Shown in pieces: positions 25,799-38,319 of a DNA stretch of 64,000 nucleotides. The position numbers and the translations under genes are program-made. The notes under the pieces were generated by a model. That model did no database searches and was not told the DNA's origin. It was given only the letters and a program-made list of their open reading frames with translations. This DNA is from Moringa oleifera. Taxonomy: Eukaryota; Streptophyta; Magnoliopsida; Brassicales; Moringaceae. The DNA is taken from assembly GCA_021397835.1 (NCBI GenBank), contig JAJFZO010000889.1, positions 6,324,001-6,388,000 on the forward strand, given 5' to 3'. How positions within the stretch are numbered: the first letter of the stretch is position 1; each line of letters starts with the position of its first letter.

Positions 25799-27720
25799 AT
25801 GGCGAATCCGCCAAGGACCCGTAAAAGGGTCCATGCAATCCGTCGTGCTCCTGACGGTAGCGCCTTCGAGAAGTGGTATACATTTATGTATATAGAACTT
25901 CTATACCTCTACTTTAATAGTATATGTGCATAATGCATTTTTTTTGGGTTTCTTGTTTTTGGCTTCATTAAGTTCGATTTTCATTTTTCGGTTTGTGTAA
26001 TGTGCCGATGTTGCAGCCACAGTTGCGGCGTTGTGATGGCAGTTGCTTTGGCTGACATGCATGAATGTGGAGACAAGAAGAAGGAAGTGAAGAGATTCCG
26101 AGGCATTTGTGGGAAGCAAACCGCTGCGGAACAGAGCAGCTTTGATGACCAACCTAGATCTCCTTTTAGGTTCTTCATGTACATTCTCATCTTTGGGTAT
26201 CTTTATTTTATTACTATTTGTTGTTTTTTATATGTAGACGCCGATTTTACTTTTATGTATTCTTTTCTATAACTTGTTTTCTCTCTTTGTTACTTTACTT
26301 ATTTCCAATTCATTGGTGTCTTGATTTTGAGGTGCTTTTCACAATCTGACATATTTGCATAGATAGGACTCTGTTGGTTACTTATTGATTATCAGCCTGA
26401 TCCCAGTTAGTTTGGTGGCTGAGAAAATGGAGAAAACAAAAATGTGACCTGTGACATGAGCTCAGCTTACCCTTCTCATAGTAAATTGAACATACTCAAA
26501 TAGCTGAATCAGACTTAATTAGTAGAAAAAACTGTCATGGTGTGAACTTTATTCTAAAGCCATTGATGTTTTATTTGTCATTTTAAAATACCTAGGGAAG
26601 GGTTCACGAAGAGCTGCAAGACTGGGAGTTTGATTGATATTGATAGAAGAGCATTTGATATTTGGAAGAACATGTCTGAGGAGGTATGAGTTATGTAAAT
26701 TCTTCCAACTTCTAGCCAATTGTTTTTTGAAACTTTGATTATCACAAGCCTCGGACTTTCCTTTTAGGAAAGGCGACCTTATTTCCTTCAAGCTGAGAAG
26801 GTGTGCTCAGCCTACGTTGAAGCTTTGATCAAAGAGGCTAATGTTATTCCTGAGGTAACTGGACTACACATGTCTTTGTTACATGCACTAGGATGGTCAA
26901 ATAGGAATTGGAAAAAATTATATCATGGTTTCTGTAGGCTGTATGATTTCTGGTTTGAATTGTTATGTGGTGAATGAGGTTCTACTTTATATGGGTCTAG
27001 TTTGCTGGATTCATTACTCATATTATAAAAGGTCTAGTAACACAAGGGCATCAGGCATGACCTCCATATTTGTCAGTTAAGTACCTGGAAAAGGAATGAA
27101 ATGGACTATCTTGATCTCAAGATCACCTAATCTAGTTATCATCTGATGTATTTTCCGGACTTTAATGTTTGAGGTGCATTAAAATGAGATAGGCTGCCTC
27201 AGTTTCTTGAATTGCATAGCTATAATGAGCAGCATTTCATGGTACTCCAGTCCTTTAATTCACTACGACTGATTACTTAAATTGAAATGCTTCTTCTGTT
27301 CTTGAACTGTGTTTACTCCTTTCTTTGTCTACATTGAAGTGATGTTCATTTTGAAGATTTTACAGTATGAGAAGACTAGCTCTCTTCCAAAATTTGAGAT
27401 TTTTTAAGATTTTACAAAATGATTCAATGTAGGTTGATGATGAAGCGGATTCAGCGGTGGTTGGGAAATTTGACAAGGTTTGTTATTACTTTGGGCCATA
27501 GAAACATTACAATATTGCAGGCTGAGTCGAACCACGTTCTATTTCTACTTGCTTCTGATATCAGTCTACTCATAATTCTTTCATTAATAAGAATTCAAAT
27601 GGTTCACAGTTCTTTGAAGACCCTGAGGACTATGAAACATCTGATAGCTGCAGAAGTTGCTGGTCAAGAGGAACAAAGGGCTTGAATATGTATTGGTGGT
27701 ATGATTTGGATTTTAATTAG
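25799..27720 (+). CDS. HMG-box protein with N-terminal Cys/His motif (At5g23405-like)
   Basis: Predicted nuclear DNA-binding protein with one HMG box. Exons: 25799-25875, 26017-26178, 26596-26683, 26768-26854, 27433-27477, 27610-27720, all GT-AG with consistent phases, giving 189 aa. A basic N-terminus (TRKRVHAIRR) is followed by a possible zinc-binding motif Cys26-x2-Cys29-x11-His41-x-Cys43. The HMG box runs from about residue 72 to 138 (PRSPFRFFMEGF, DIWKNMSEEERRPYF, AYVEALIKEA). An acidic segment with VDDEADSAVVGKFDKFFEDPEDYE follows. The last 24 residues, including CRSCW, look unlike an HMG tail, so the final exon or its frame is uncertain. This resembles the short HMG proteins such as Arabidopsis At5g23405 as I recall them. 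Confidence 0.85.
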
Positions 27721-28496
27721 AAGTGGAGAGTAAATGGTCATATTCAGTTACTTATCTTCGTTGTTCCTCCCTTCCTCTAACTTTAGCAAGAAACAGGAAA
27801 ATGCTGCAGTCATGGATGGTTGAGAATTCAGACTGAGGTGACTGGTGGAGGAGGTTCTCTTTTTGAAGAATATGGAACCACTCAATGGGCAATGGGGGAA
27901 AATATAGAGGCACAGAGAATTTTTCCCATCACCAGTATGCTCAAAGGCAAGTCATTTGGCTATTGTAAAGTAGAAGTAGGAACTGGGTACTCCATTATAG
28001 GATCTTATGCTCTCTGATGAGAAAGAGCTCATAGTTTATCCGATTTTTCCCATATTTTTGTTTCGGAATGTTCCCTTGCCTTGAAGGTCTCACTTGCCAT
28101 GTCGGGTCTTTTTTTGAATGTAAGTTCAAGGCAATGAAGAAGTTTTCTGTGAAAAATTTATATTTCTATTCAGTGGGTGTAAATGATGATCATGACATTA
28201 AGAAAGCAAAGATTGCCATGGCAATTGATGGATTAATCCTAAGTAGCCACAAATTCTTGAATGCAATTGTGAACGATACACGATAATATGTTAGCCAGCT
28301 CTGCACTACATACACTAAAGCGGAAGTGCTACGCGTAAGCAACTTAGGGCCCGCACGTACTGCCCCGTCAACAATATTTCGGGCTTATATAAATAATAAA
28401 AAGAATCATAGAACTGAAATAAGCCCAATAAATAAATGGTGTAGGCGGAGCTTATATTCTTGAGTTAGTTTTTCATCTTCCTCCTCTTGGCTCCTA
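27721..28496. other. Intergenic, includes HAD gene promoter
   Basis: Short spacer between two + strand genes. A small open frame at 28068-28286 is not recognisable. The right end holds the TATA element and leader of the HAD-like gene. Confidence 0.5.
28386..28395 (+). promoter_or_regulatory. TATA box of the HAD-like gene
   Basis: TATATAAATA lies about 110 bp before the ATG of the HAD-like gene, in an otherwise GC-richer local promoter. Confidence 0.5.
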
Positions 28497-31400
28497 ATGG
28501 ACTGCGCCTTCGGCCATAACAGGACTTTTCTGCTAATATCGCAGCAGACTCCTTTTCCCTTTATTCACCCGGTCTTCGCTCCAAAGCTCAGAATATCGGT
28601 ATGCTTTTATCTTCATGTCCATTCATTTTTCCTTTAAAGAAGTACCTTTGATTGCTCTTGTTTACCAGAAATTTAAGGGTTTAAACTTCGTAAAGCATCG
28701 TCTGGTGATCAAGAGCGCCTGCGGTTTTAATGAAAATGGCTCTGTTAATGGGTTCCCCTTGAAGCCCAACAAGCTTTTCATGCAAGAGGTGATTCATTAA
28801 TCTTTACCGGGCAACTTCGCTCTTATTAGTGTGTGTGTATATATATATATATTATTTTTTTTTCGTATACTCCTTTGTATGAATTTGTGGCGGAAGAATA
28901 AAAAAATTTCGAATTTTAGACCTGGGCTTGTAATATGTATGCTTTGTTTACTGAACAAGATGATATGTTCAGTGAATTTCAGTGATTTCAATAGAACAGA
29001 GCTTCTGGATTGGATTTTTCTTCTATTTGATTATGTTTGGGCTACTAGTTGTGTGAATGTAATGTTCTTTTTCTCTCTATCCTTATTGTTTATATTTTAA
29101 GGCAATTGGAGCTGAATATGGAGAAGGTTTTGAGACTTTTAGACTGGATGGTCCTCTTAAAGTTGATGTGGTAAGAAAATTAGAGGCTTTTATGAACATA
29201 TAAGCCAATTATTATTATTATTATTTTTTTGTGTTTTTCAATTAATTTGATTGTCTTGTTATGCCTCTGGCACTGGAAAAGGCGTATACTAAACCTGCAG
29301 TGTATTATTATTGCAACCTATAGATGAAAAATTCTGTAACTTACAGTGAATCATCATTGCAAATAGGATTTTTTGAATGACAGATTGCAAGAAGGTTTTC
29401 TTCAGCGAATACGCTATGCCATGAAACCAGATGAAGCATATGGACTAATTTTCTCATGGGACAATGTTGTGGTAAATAAATTCTTTTAACTTTGAGCATG
29501 CATTTCCAATTGATTATTTATGTTTGTTGGATTCTTTCTCTGCATCTTGGTAGTTTGGAGTGAGACATAATACGGTGAATGATTTAATCATGTACAAAAC
29601 AAATGGTCCATCATCTTAAACACAATTCTAAAATTTATTTAGCTTGTGCTTTGAAAGATTGTCTTATAGTGGGCTGTAAATGAAGTGCCAAATAGATGAT
29701 CATGCATCTACGTTTAAATTCAGCATATTGTATTTTCCCCATATAATTTCATATATGATGTGCTTCAGGCTGATACACGAACTCTGAAGTTGAATGCATG
29801 GAAGCAGCTTGCATCTGAAGAGGGTAAAGAGCAAATCTGTTGCTTTTCAGATATCCTTCGCCCCTATACCTTCCCCCACCCTCCTCTCCTCCCCCCCCCC
29901 CCACAAACTCCTTTTTTTGTCTTTTTTTTTTGACTGCCTAACTGCAAAAAGCTTTGTAGATTGTATCTTATTGATTGGTTAAAATTGCTTCATAAATGAT
30001 AACTTATAAACTTGTACGTTATAAGTTTTACGGTTCACATTCTCAATAGCCAAGTGGAAGCGATAAAGAACCAGTATTAATGATCTCTTCTCCTTGTGTG
30101 CTGTTGAATCTACATTGTACTGATTACATGTGAGTACCAGTTTGATTTTTCACCATTAGGATCTCAGGCTATCCTGTGTAGGAGTCAACATAGTGTTTTC
30201 ACAACATAATTAACTAGTTCAGTGAACTATTTGTTGACTTGATTGGATTCTAAGTATTTTTTCTTGAATACCGAGATATACCTTCTTTTTCCCTTTCTGT
30301 TTGAAGAAGGGAATTTGAGCCAGAAAATCTATTTTGTTCTGACGATATGTATATTGCTATTTTGATCCGTTTGCAGGAAAAGAAATTCCTGAAGATGGTG
30401 ATGTGCAAAGACTCATGCTTTATGCATCTGCTGATCATGTATTTCATAAGGTTTGGTGATTTGTTTTCATTTTAAGATGTGCCTTCTCAACTTACGAGGC
30501 ATATTTATTAGATAATGGGACAATTTCCGTAGGAGTTTTAGAATTTGGGTTACTTTGCTATGAATTTCAGCAGTATGGCCTGGGATTTGAACTTAGGAAG
30601 AGGGTGCATTGATTGGTAGTTTAACTGGCTAGTTGGTAAATACATAGTGAACTTGAGATGTGAGGAAGCATAACTATGGTGGAACTTCTGGTGAATTATT
30701 GTTCTTTCACTCTTCCTGTATAGGGTGTCACAAAGTTGTCATCCCTTTCATCTCCTTTGAGTTCTACCTGTTAACCATGAGATTTTTAATTTTTACAAGT
30801 TAGTCTTGAAAGAAAGTGATAAAAGAAGGAATAAATATCTGATTAAAAAAAAAAAGAAGGAATAAATATTTCGTATTCAGTTGATGCAGTTTCAGCAACA
30901 GACAGTGAAGAACTTGAATGTTATCTTGAGTTAACCTTTCTTTGATCAGTTTCTTCTAATGTTTCTCTGGAGTGCAAATCCTCTGCTTTACTAGTCTTCT
31001 TTTTATTGTGATGATTATGCCTTGAATGCCTATTGATCATCATTTTTTGGTACCTTATATCTACTGCCTCTTACTAATCCCTCCAAACTTTCAGGTATTG
31101 TTCTGGGAGAAAGCAGAAAGTGAAGTAGATAGATTGAAGTTGAGGCTTTCGGAGATATATTATGATAATCTCGTCAGAGTAAGATCTTTCTTGGTTGAAT
31201 CTATGGATGTTATATTGGTATTGTAAACACAACAAATTGTATTTGCTGATATTATTTCTCCTTCAGCTAACAAAACCAATGGAAGGGCTGGAAGACTGGC
31301 TTGATGCAGTATCTACAGCTTGCATCCCTTGTGCTGTTGTTTCAAGTCTTGATCGAAGAAGGATGGTAGATGCCCTAGAGCGAATGGGGCTCAAGAAATA

Positions 31401-33469
31401 TTTCCAGGTTAATTGTTTTTGAAGTTCATATTTTATATTACATAAAGACACCTAATGGCAAACACTCTTCAATATGTATGGCTCAGAATGTCTAATTGAT
31501 TTCTTCCTTTGAGATTCTGACTATAAACTTATCCATATCTGAAGACAATTGTCAGTGATGCAACTCCTCACTATCAATGATGCTTCATTTTCTGTCGTTT
31601 TGTATTCTGTGTTGGTATGGTTACTCTTTCTTGTCAGAAAATTTGCGTAGTTTTCTTTTCTTTTCATGTTATTAGGCATATTATGCAACCTTTATGGGAA
31701 TTTTTGGTGGGCAATTAAAGTCAGTATTGAGATAAAATTTGATCCATTACCTAATCTGATGGCATTAGCAGTCGCTTGGATGAAGGAAGTGGTAATTTCT
31801 TTCTGAAGTAACCTGACCACATGGTTGATCAGAAATTCTAGAAAGATATTCTTTGTCCTTGAAATTCAACATGCTGGTGGAGTTTCCCTCTGCTAACATC
31901 TGCGCTTCTGAAACTGCAGGCTGTAGTGGCCGAGGAAGATGGCATGGAGTCAATAGCTCATAGATTTCTTTCTGCAGCTGTGAAGGTATTAATACAACTT
32001 TTAAAAGCCCAGAATCAAACATGAAAATGGTCACCTATTAAAATTGAAGGTCTTTGGTCTAATAAACCCTCCACTGAATACTTCATGCTTGATCACATGG
32101 ATGACTGAATGCAATTTTTTTATTTCAAAAAGTTTATTTCCGTAAGATATGTGTCACAATATCTGACAGCTTTTAGTAAGTCATTGCCTTGAGACTTAAA
32201 AGATATCAGTTTCCTGGCAATGTTCTAAGGAGTTTGTTCAATATCTTTTGGCATATATGAATTTTTAGTACAAGTCATGGCACTTAAGTTAGCAGTTCAA
32301 CTAATTTAATCAGCGGATTCCTGAATTCATGGTGAGGAATGGTCTTAGAGAAATCCAAAGTTGGAGTATTTCAGGCAATATGCTCTCTAAAATGTCTGTT
32401 TAGAAACTGTTAAAATCACAATTCCATCCTTGATGCTGTGCTTCTCAATTTTGTTTTGGATTTCTATCTGAATCCTGACACGTATTAAACATGTGAAAAA
32501 AGTTGTAGTTAGGGATGCCAATTCTCTTCTTTGTATGATCTGAATCATACATAAAGCACTTGAATGCACTAAAATGCTCTTGTATCACTTGATTAAATGA
32601 AAATTGAGTTTTTCTAACTTCCTTTCATAAAACCTTTGTGGCATGATATCCTTTAGAGGACAATAACAGAAAATTCATAGGGTAAGACAAGTAAATTATT
32701 TTTCATAGCTGCTTTTAACCTGTTTGCATAAATTCTTTGCAGTTGGATCGGAAACCATCCAAGTGTGTGGTGTTTGAGGATGACCCCAGAAGCATAACTG
32801 CTGCTCACAACTGTACAATGATGGCTGTGGCATTAATTGGTGCATACCCAGCGTGCGTATTAACACTACTGCTATTTTACACTAATCACTTGCACATCAA
32901 TGCACATTAACTTCTCTTCTAGCTTCAAAGACGCGTACATGAAATGCTGCCATCACTCATGCAGTTTTACATTCATGTAGAGGTGCATGCACAGGCAGAC
33001 ATGACTTTTCATACAAACATGCATGCATGTTTGCTCACAGATATGCACATTTGAGATGCTAACTGTTCTCCTTCTCTGCTGTGTGTCTGGGTGCATGCGT
33101 GCACTTGAGGGCATGCATGATCATGCCACTTATCTGGATCATTATTTCTATTTTGCAACTGTGATTATTTAGACAAATGGGAGCTCACAAATTTGGATTT
33201 CAATTGTACCTTAGTTAAATTCATTTGTAATATTTTCTGAAGAACATTTTAAACCTTTCTACCATCTGTTTCAGATATTCATTAGTGTGGGAACATGCAG
33301 GTATGATCTGGTGCAAGCTGACCTTGCTGTTGGAAACTTTAATGAGCTTTCAGTGATCAATCTCCGGAGACTATTTGCTAATAAGGATTCTAGTTTCATG
33401 GTCCGGCAAAAGCAGATTATAGAAAAGGCCCCTCCTAAAAGAAAGCTCACTGTTGATACCATATTTTGA
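28497..33469 (+). CDS. HAD-like hydrolase, plastid, probable pseudoenzyme (At3g10970-like)
   Basis: Haloacid-dehalogenase superfamily protein. Exons: 28497-28598, 28669-28788, 29102-29170, 29367-29471, 29769-29823, 30377-30450, 31095-31178, 31267-31407, 31920-31985, 32743-32852, 33301-33469; 364 aa. The N-terminal 45 residues are Ser/Arg/Phe-rich with few acidic residues, as in a chloroplast transit peptide. Motif I should read FDxDxV, but residues 126-132 read FSWDNVV, so the nucleophilic Asp is Ser127. Motif II (VVSS, 227-230), the motif III Lys (Lys276) and the motif IV acidic pair (FEDD, 283-286) are present. The Arabidopsis counterpart, as I recall it, shares the substitution, so this looks conserved rather than damage. 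Catalysis by the normal aspartyl-phosphate route is doubtful; relatives include plastid riboflavin-pathway phosphatases. Intron 5 holds a C-run. Confidence 0.88.
29891..29902. repeat. C12 homopolymer in HAD intron 5
   Basis: A run of 12 C within a C/T-rich patch. Its length is prone to sequencing error. Confidence 0.85.
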
Positions 33470-34496
33470 TTCTTATCTAATTTGTTCTCAATTCATTCAT
33501 TTCCGGATTCTCCCTGTAATTAAACAGCTGAGCTCTGATCTGTTAAAAGTTATTTCACTTTTTATTTCTCTTAACATGTTAGGATGCTCGGACCTATTCC
33601 TAAATAGTACACCTGAATGTACAGCTTACTGAATGTATTCAGCTATCTTTTTCAGATCAGAATCACAGCAGAGTAAAACTAGTTCTTGCATTTCTATTTC
33701 CTGTTTTATGGCTTCTTGTAAATGTATAAGCTGATATCAAAGTCAGGTGCACAGTCTAGCTGATACCTGGAGCTAAATATTGTGAAATAGAGTCGCGCGG
33801 TAGAGTTGAGTGTTACAGAGCAGATTCGCACCACCCTTTTTATGCAAACTACAATAGGAATTAGTGTTGCACGGTCACCCCCTAAGGGCATGTAAGAAAT
33901 TGAAGATCTTGCAGGTCATTGGACAAAACATTATCCAAAGAATTCTTCTTCATGGATGCTGCTGATAGGATGAGAAGATATGGATTTGGAGATTTGTTGT
34001 GGCAGCCGTGCGCCATATGAAGGTTTGCCTGTCCACACTGTCAGGTTTAGTCATCCTTGGGTGTCAAAGTCAAAGCAACGGTTGAGAAAGGAAGAAAATT
34101 AAATATCATAAACATCAAAGCCGTTTCTTTACCTCCAAATATAACAATATTTGAGATTAAAAATGAAATAAACAAGAGGAAATGAAGAACGATCAAGAAC
34201 GAGTGGGTCAGTGTCTAGCACAGGAGGGAGTTCCTTTTAGTTGCATGTCATATATGAATGTGATTGTGGGACGCGAGCGCAGTACGGTCGGTAGGGATTC
34301 CACGAGGCTGACATGGCAAAATAACAGTGCCCAGTGGAGACTTCTTCCAAAACTTTACCCAATCTTGAAGCCCTTATCGTCTGTCACATCTTCCATTTGT
34401 CAACTTTAACACTTCCTGCATAGAAACGCAGATTTTAAGAAGTTGAGAGCCAGATAGCATTGAAGCCTCAGTTTCAAAGTTTTCGCGCATCAAACA
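33470..34496. other. Intergenic, UROD promoter region
   Basis: Spacer between HAD-like and UROD genes, both +. No ORF of interest. No clear TATA box is seen before the UROD start, as is common for housekeeping genes. Confidence 0.5.
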
Positions 34497-35291
34497 ATGT
34501 CTTGCGCGTACAGTAGCAGCAGCACCTCGGTCTCTTCTTTCTCTGCTCTCTCAATTTCTCCTCGGAAATCACTTTCACATTCAAAGCCCCCAAACGTTCG
34601 CTGTTCCCTTGGAGGTAATTCCTAAGTCAATTCTGTACAGTTTTTTTGCTCTTCTATTTGACTTATGCTCCTTCTGGTCGCTGGCAAAATGCGGAACCTT
34701 TTGGATGAGTCAAAATTTGTGATTTTTGAGAATTTCCATCTTCTGGAACCTCACTTTCTCTTCTGGGGTGTCAACTTACAATTTTTCGACTGCTTTCTCT
34801 GCAACTGAGCGAATTATGGATCATCTCTATTTCTTTTATTTTCCTTTTTAAATGCTTTGAGTAGCTGGGTTAGCTTTTGGTCTAATTGAGCTTTGGTTGT
34901 ACTTTACTGCATTTCTGTGTTATAGATATCATCTTATAATACATTACAGAATAAAGTGGTTTAGTAATTGTGAATTATCTAGAGAAAGCAGGTTCTTTTA
35001 TTAGCAAGAGGATATCCGATTTCACATTCCACTACAAAAGCATTTAAAAAACCTTCTTGGACTGGACACTGTTGAATAAATGGGGAGTTGTAGCAATGGG
35101 TATTCAATGTGTTTGCTAATGAGTATGTGCACATTGTTAATGGTGCATTTTTATTGAAATGGTAGCATAAGCTATTGTATGTATGCTTACTGAGCATCCA
35201 CTTTGAGAGGAGATGATTTTCAAAGCATAATTATAGCATAAAAAAAATGTTAAGGTGGCATTGCATATCTGGTTCATTTCTATCCCCCCCG

Positions 35292-35347
<56 letters not shown>

Positions 35348-38319
35348 CAAAAAAAAAAAAGGCATATCTGGTTCATACTTGGGGATAGAAACTTGTAAAT
35401 CTGTGTTTCCTTGTTGTTATCAAACAATGTACCACCATTCTCAACATGTGGATTTTCTTCGTTCTTTAGCAATATCTGAATGGTTATCTGCTCATAACAA
35501 CTTAAAAGTTAATCAGCTTAGTGGGGGTGTTTGACAAATCACATTTGTTTCTGTCATGTTCGTATATGATGCCTGTTGGCTTCTAATCTTTGATACAATT
35601 CTGAATCTAGGGACTGTAACAGACCTTAAAGTTGCTAGTGTTGCTGAGCCACTTTTGCTCAATGCTGTTCGAGGTGAAGATGTTGTCAGACCACCAGTTT
35701 GGCTTATGAGGCAAGCAGGGAGATACATGAAGGCAGGTTTATACAGCTATGTTCTGGGATGGCCATTTTTCCGTTCATGTTCTGCATGCTTGATAAGGTT
35801 TATTCAAAAAAAAATTTCCTCTGGTAGTTTGCCAACAGACAACCAAAAATGTAGCTTGAGAACTTGTAAAGCCACTTTTAGTGGCCTTTTCTGTTGAACT
35901 CAGCCCATAAGGAAACGATTCTGTTTCACTGCCAAAATTGGATCACAAGATGCTGACAAGCTGCCTCCTGTGCAACCAAGTGAAGAGATGTGTTCTTAGG
36001 GGAGATGAAAATTTTTGGAAAACTATGCATAGAGAAGAAAGGTTCACAAGTGTTCAGATTTTCAATTTGTTGTAGTTGGTAGCTCATGCTTGTTTGTGTT
36101 GTGTACTTCTTGTTGGTTGTAACTTAAAATGCTGTTTTGTAAATTTTCGCTTATGCTATGGTTTGCTGTTTGGTTTCTATCTCTATGTTGATCATATTCT
36201 CATCGTTAATATCCATAAATCGATTAATGATATCCCTGACATTCATGGTTTCCTTTCTTCTCTCTTCTCTTGCTCAGCAAAGTGTGTTGATTATAGTATG
36301 CATGCTGCATTAAAATTGGGTCTTCTTTTCTTTATTACATTTATTGTTGATAATATCGAATTTGGAACTCACATTTTGAGCATTTGTTATGACAGAGTTA
36401 TCAGATAATCTGTGAGAAGTATCCTTCATTTCGTGAGAGGTCAGAGAATGTTGATCTTGTGGTGGAAATTTCTTTGCAGCCATGGAACGTTTTTAAGCCT
36501 GATGGAGTAAGATCACTTTTGTGGACATCACTCAAAATTCTTGGTGTTGCTTTTATGTGTTATAGGCAAGCAAACAAGTTGATCTAGTATTTATTTTTGG
36601 ACAAGAAATTCATCACATCATTACAGTCCTGTTAATCATCTCCTTTGATTGCCTGTTACGTCTTCTCATATCTCTGTGATATTGATTATCCTGACAGGTA
36701 ATTTTATTCTCAGACATTCTCACACCATTGTCTGGGATGAATATACCTTTCGACATAGTTAAAGGTAAAGGGCCTCTAATATTCAATCCACTACAAACAG
36801 CTGCTGATGTTGATCAAGTCCGAGAATTCATTCCTGAGGAATCTGTTCCATATGTTGGGGAAGCCCTAACAATATTGCGGAAAGAGGTTTAACTTATGTT
36901 TTCCTTTTAAATTTCAGCTGGATGTTGTATAGCCTTTGTTATAGGGATTCAATTTTCATCATTACCTCTTGTTTCAATCAGACACATGAGGTCAGATAAT
37001 ATTCTGTTTCAAATTAAAGTTGGGGGCAATGAATAGGTACTGAAACTTCTTAGCTGGTCCTTCTAATTTTGTCATTTTACGTACTTGGGATTCAGGGCTA
37101 CTTAGGCTGAGTTCCACAGGGAAATTACTGCCCGTAGAATAAAGTTGTGGAGAAAATTGGAAACAAGATAAGATACCTTATAGACCTTTTGGAACCAAAA
37201 TATTTCATCCTTCAAGCTTCATTTTTAATGAATCAGTCCTTGAAGCCCACCAAAATAAGGGAAGAAGCAAAATGCATCCATAAACAAAAGAATTCTAGGG
37301 GGGCTTGTGCGCCTCTTTCTTTTCTTAGATGTAGATGACTTGCTTATGTACAACCTATCTAAATTGTAAGTGCAACAGCTGTAAGCCTTTTGTAATTTGT
37401 ATCATTTCAAGCTGTACCGAAGAATGTGGAATACGTAATACTTATGGTTATCCATGTGTCATTTTCAGTGGTACTTAAGTTATCTCTTTGAGAAATTTTA
37501 ACCAAATTTGAATGTACCTTGATGTGTTTCATACTGTGTATTAAAGTTTGGTTATGTTCACTGATGCCTCTCCGTTTGCAGGTAAATAATGAGGCAGCAG
37601 TGCTAGGTTTTGTTGGGGCTCCGTTCACGCTGGCATCATATGTGGTTGAAGGTGGTTCATCAAAGCACTTCTCAAAGATAAAAAGACTAGCTTTTTCCCA
37701 ACCCAAGGTAATTTATATTAGCCAGGGAAATTCATCCCACAGCATTACCTACTGACAACTGGAGTGGAGTGGACTATGCAGTGACTTTATTCTCTTTCTG
37801 TAGGTGCTCCATGCATTACTTCAAAAATTTTCGACCTCCATGGCAAAATATATTCAATACCAAGCTGACAATGGAGCTCAAGCTGTTCAGATCTTTGACT
37901 CATGGGCTACAGAACTTAGTCCTGTGGATTTTGAGGAGTTCAGTCTACCTTACTTGAAACAGATTGTGGATACAGTGAAGCAGACCCATCCAAATCTACC
38001 TTTGATACTTTATGCTAGCGGATCTGGGGGCTTGCTTGAGAGGCTATCTCGGACAGGTGTAGATGTAGTTAGCTTGGACTGGACAGTTGACATGGCTGAA
38101 GGAAGGAGGCGATTAGGAGCCGATGTGGCTGTTCAGGGAAATGTGGATCCCGGTGTCCTTTTTGGCTCAAAAGAGTTTATCACCAGCCGGATACATGATA
38201 CTGTGAGGAAAGCTGGTAGAGGGAAACATATTTTGAATCTTGGTCATGGCATTGTAGTAGGTACACCCGAGGAAAATGTAGCTCATTTCTTTGAGGTTGC
38301 AAAAGGAATCAGGTACTGA
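34497..38319 (+). CDS. HEME2: Uroporphyrinogen decarboxylase, chloroplastic
   Basis: Converts uroporphyrinogen III to coproporphyrinogen III by removing four carboxyls, a step shared by haem and chlorophyll synthesis in plastids (EC 4.1.1.37). Exons: 34497-34614, 35611-35732, 36396-36506, 36698-36886, 37582-37707, 37804-38319, giving 393 aa. The first 40 residues are Ser-rich and basic, a transit peptide. Family signatures are present: [14 protein letters not shown], the catalytic-Asp block [31 protein letters not shown], and NLGHGI with the active-site His. Intron 2 starts with GC (AAG|GCAGGT) and ends AG; using the nearby GT would shift the frame, whereas GC-AG gives the family sequence GRYMKSYQ. 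Intron 1 contains a poly-C tract. The symbol follows Arabidopsis At2g40490 on sequence and neighbour order as I recall them; it may equally be the single UROD of this genome. Confidence 0.95.
35284..35345. repeat. Poly-C tract in UROD intron 1
   Basis: C7, one G, then 54 consecutive C, followed by an A-run. It lies wholly inside intron 1. Reported proline and glycine open frames here are artefacts of the homopolymer. True length is doubtful. Confidence 0.95.

Noticed and set aside
28615..28668. Alternative start of the HAD-like protein at 28615
   Set aside because: The segment is intron-like between a good donor (TCG|GTATGC) and acceptor (TTTACCAG), and the start at 28497 gives a better transit peptide and family-like length.
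35247..35534. Poly-Pro and poly-Gly frames on both strands
   Set aside because: Generated by the poly-C tract inside UROD intron 1.
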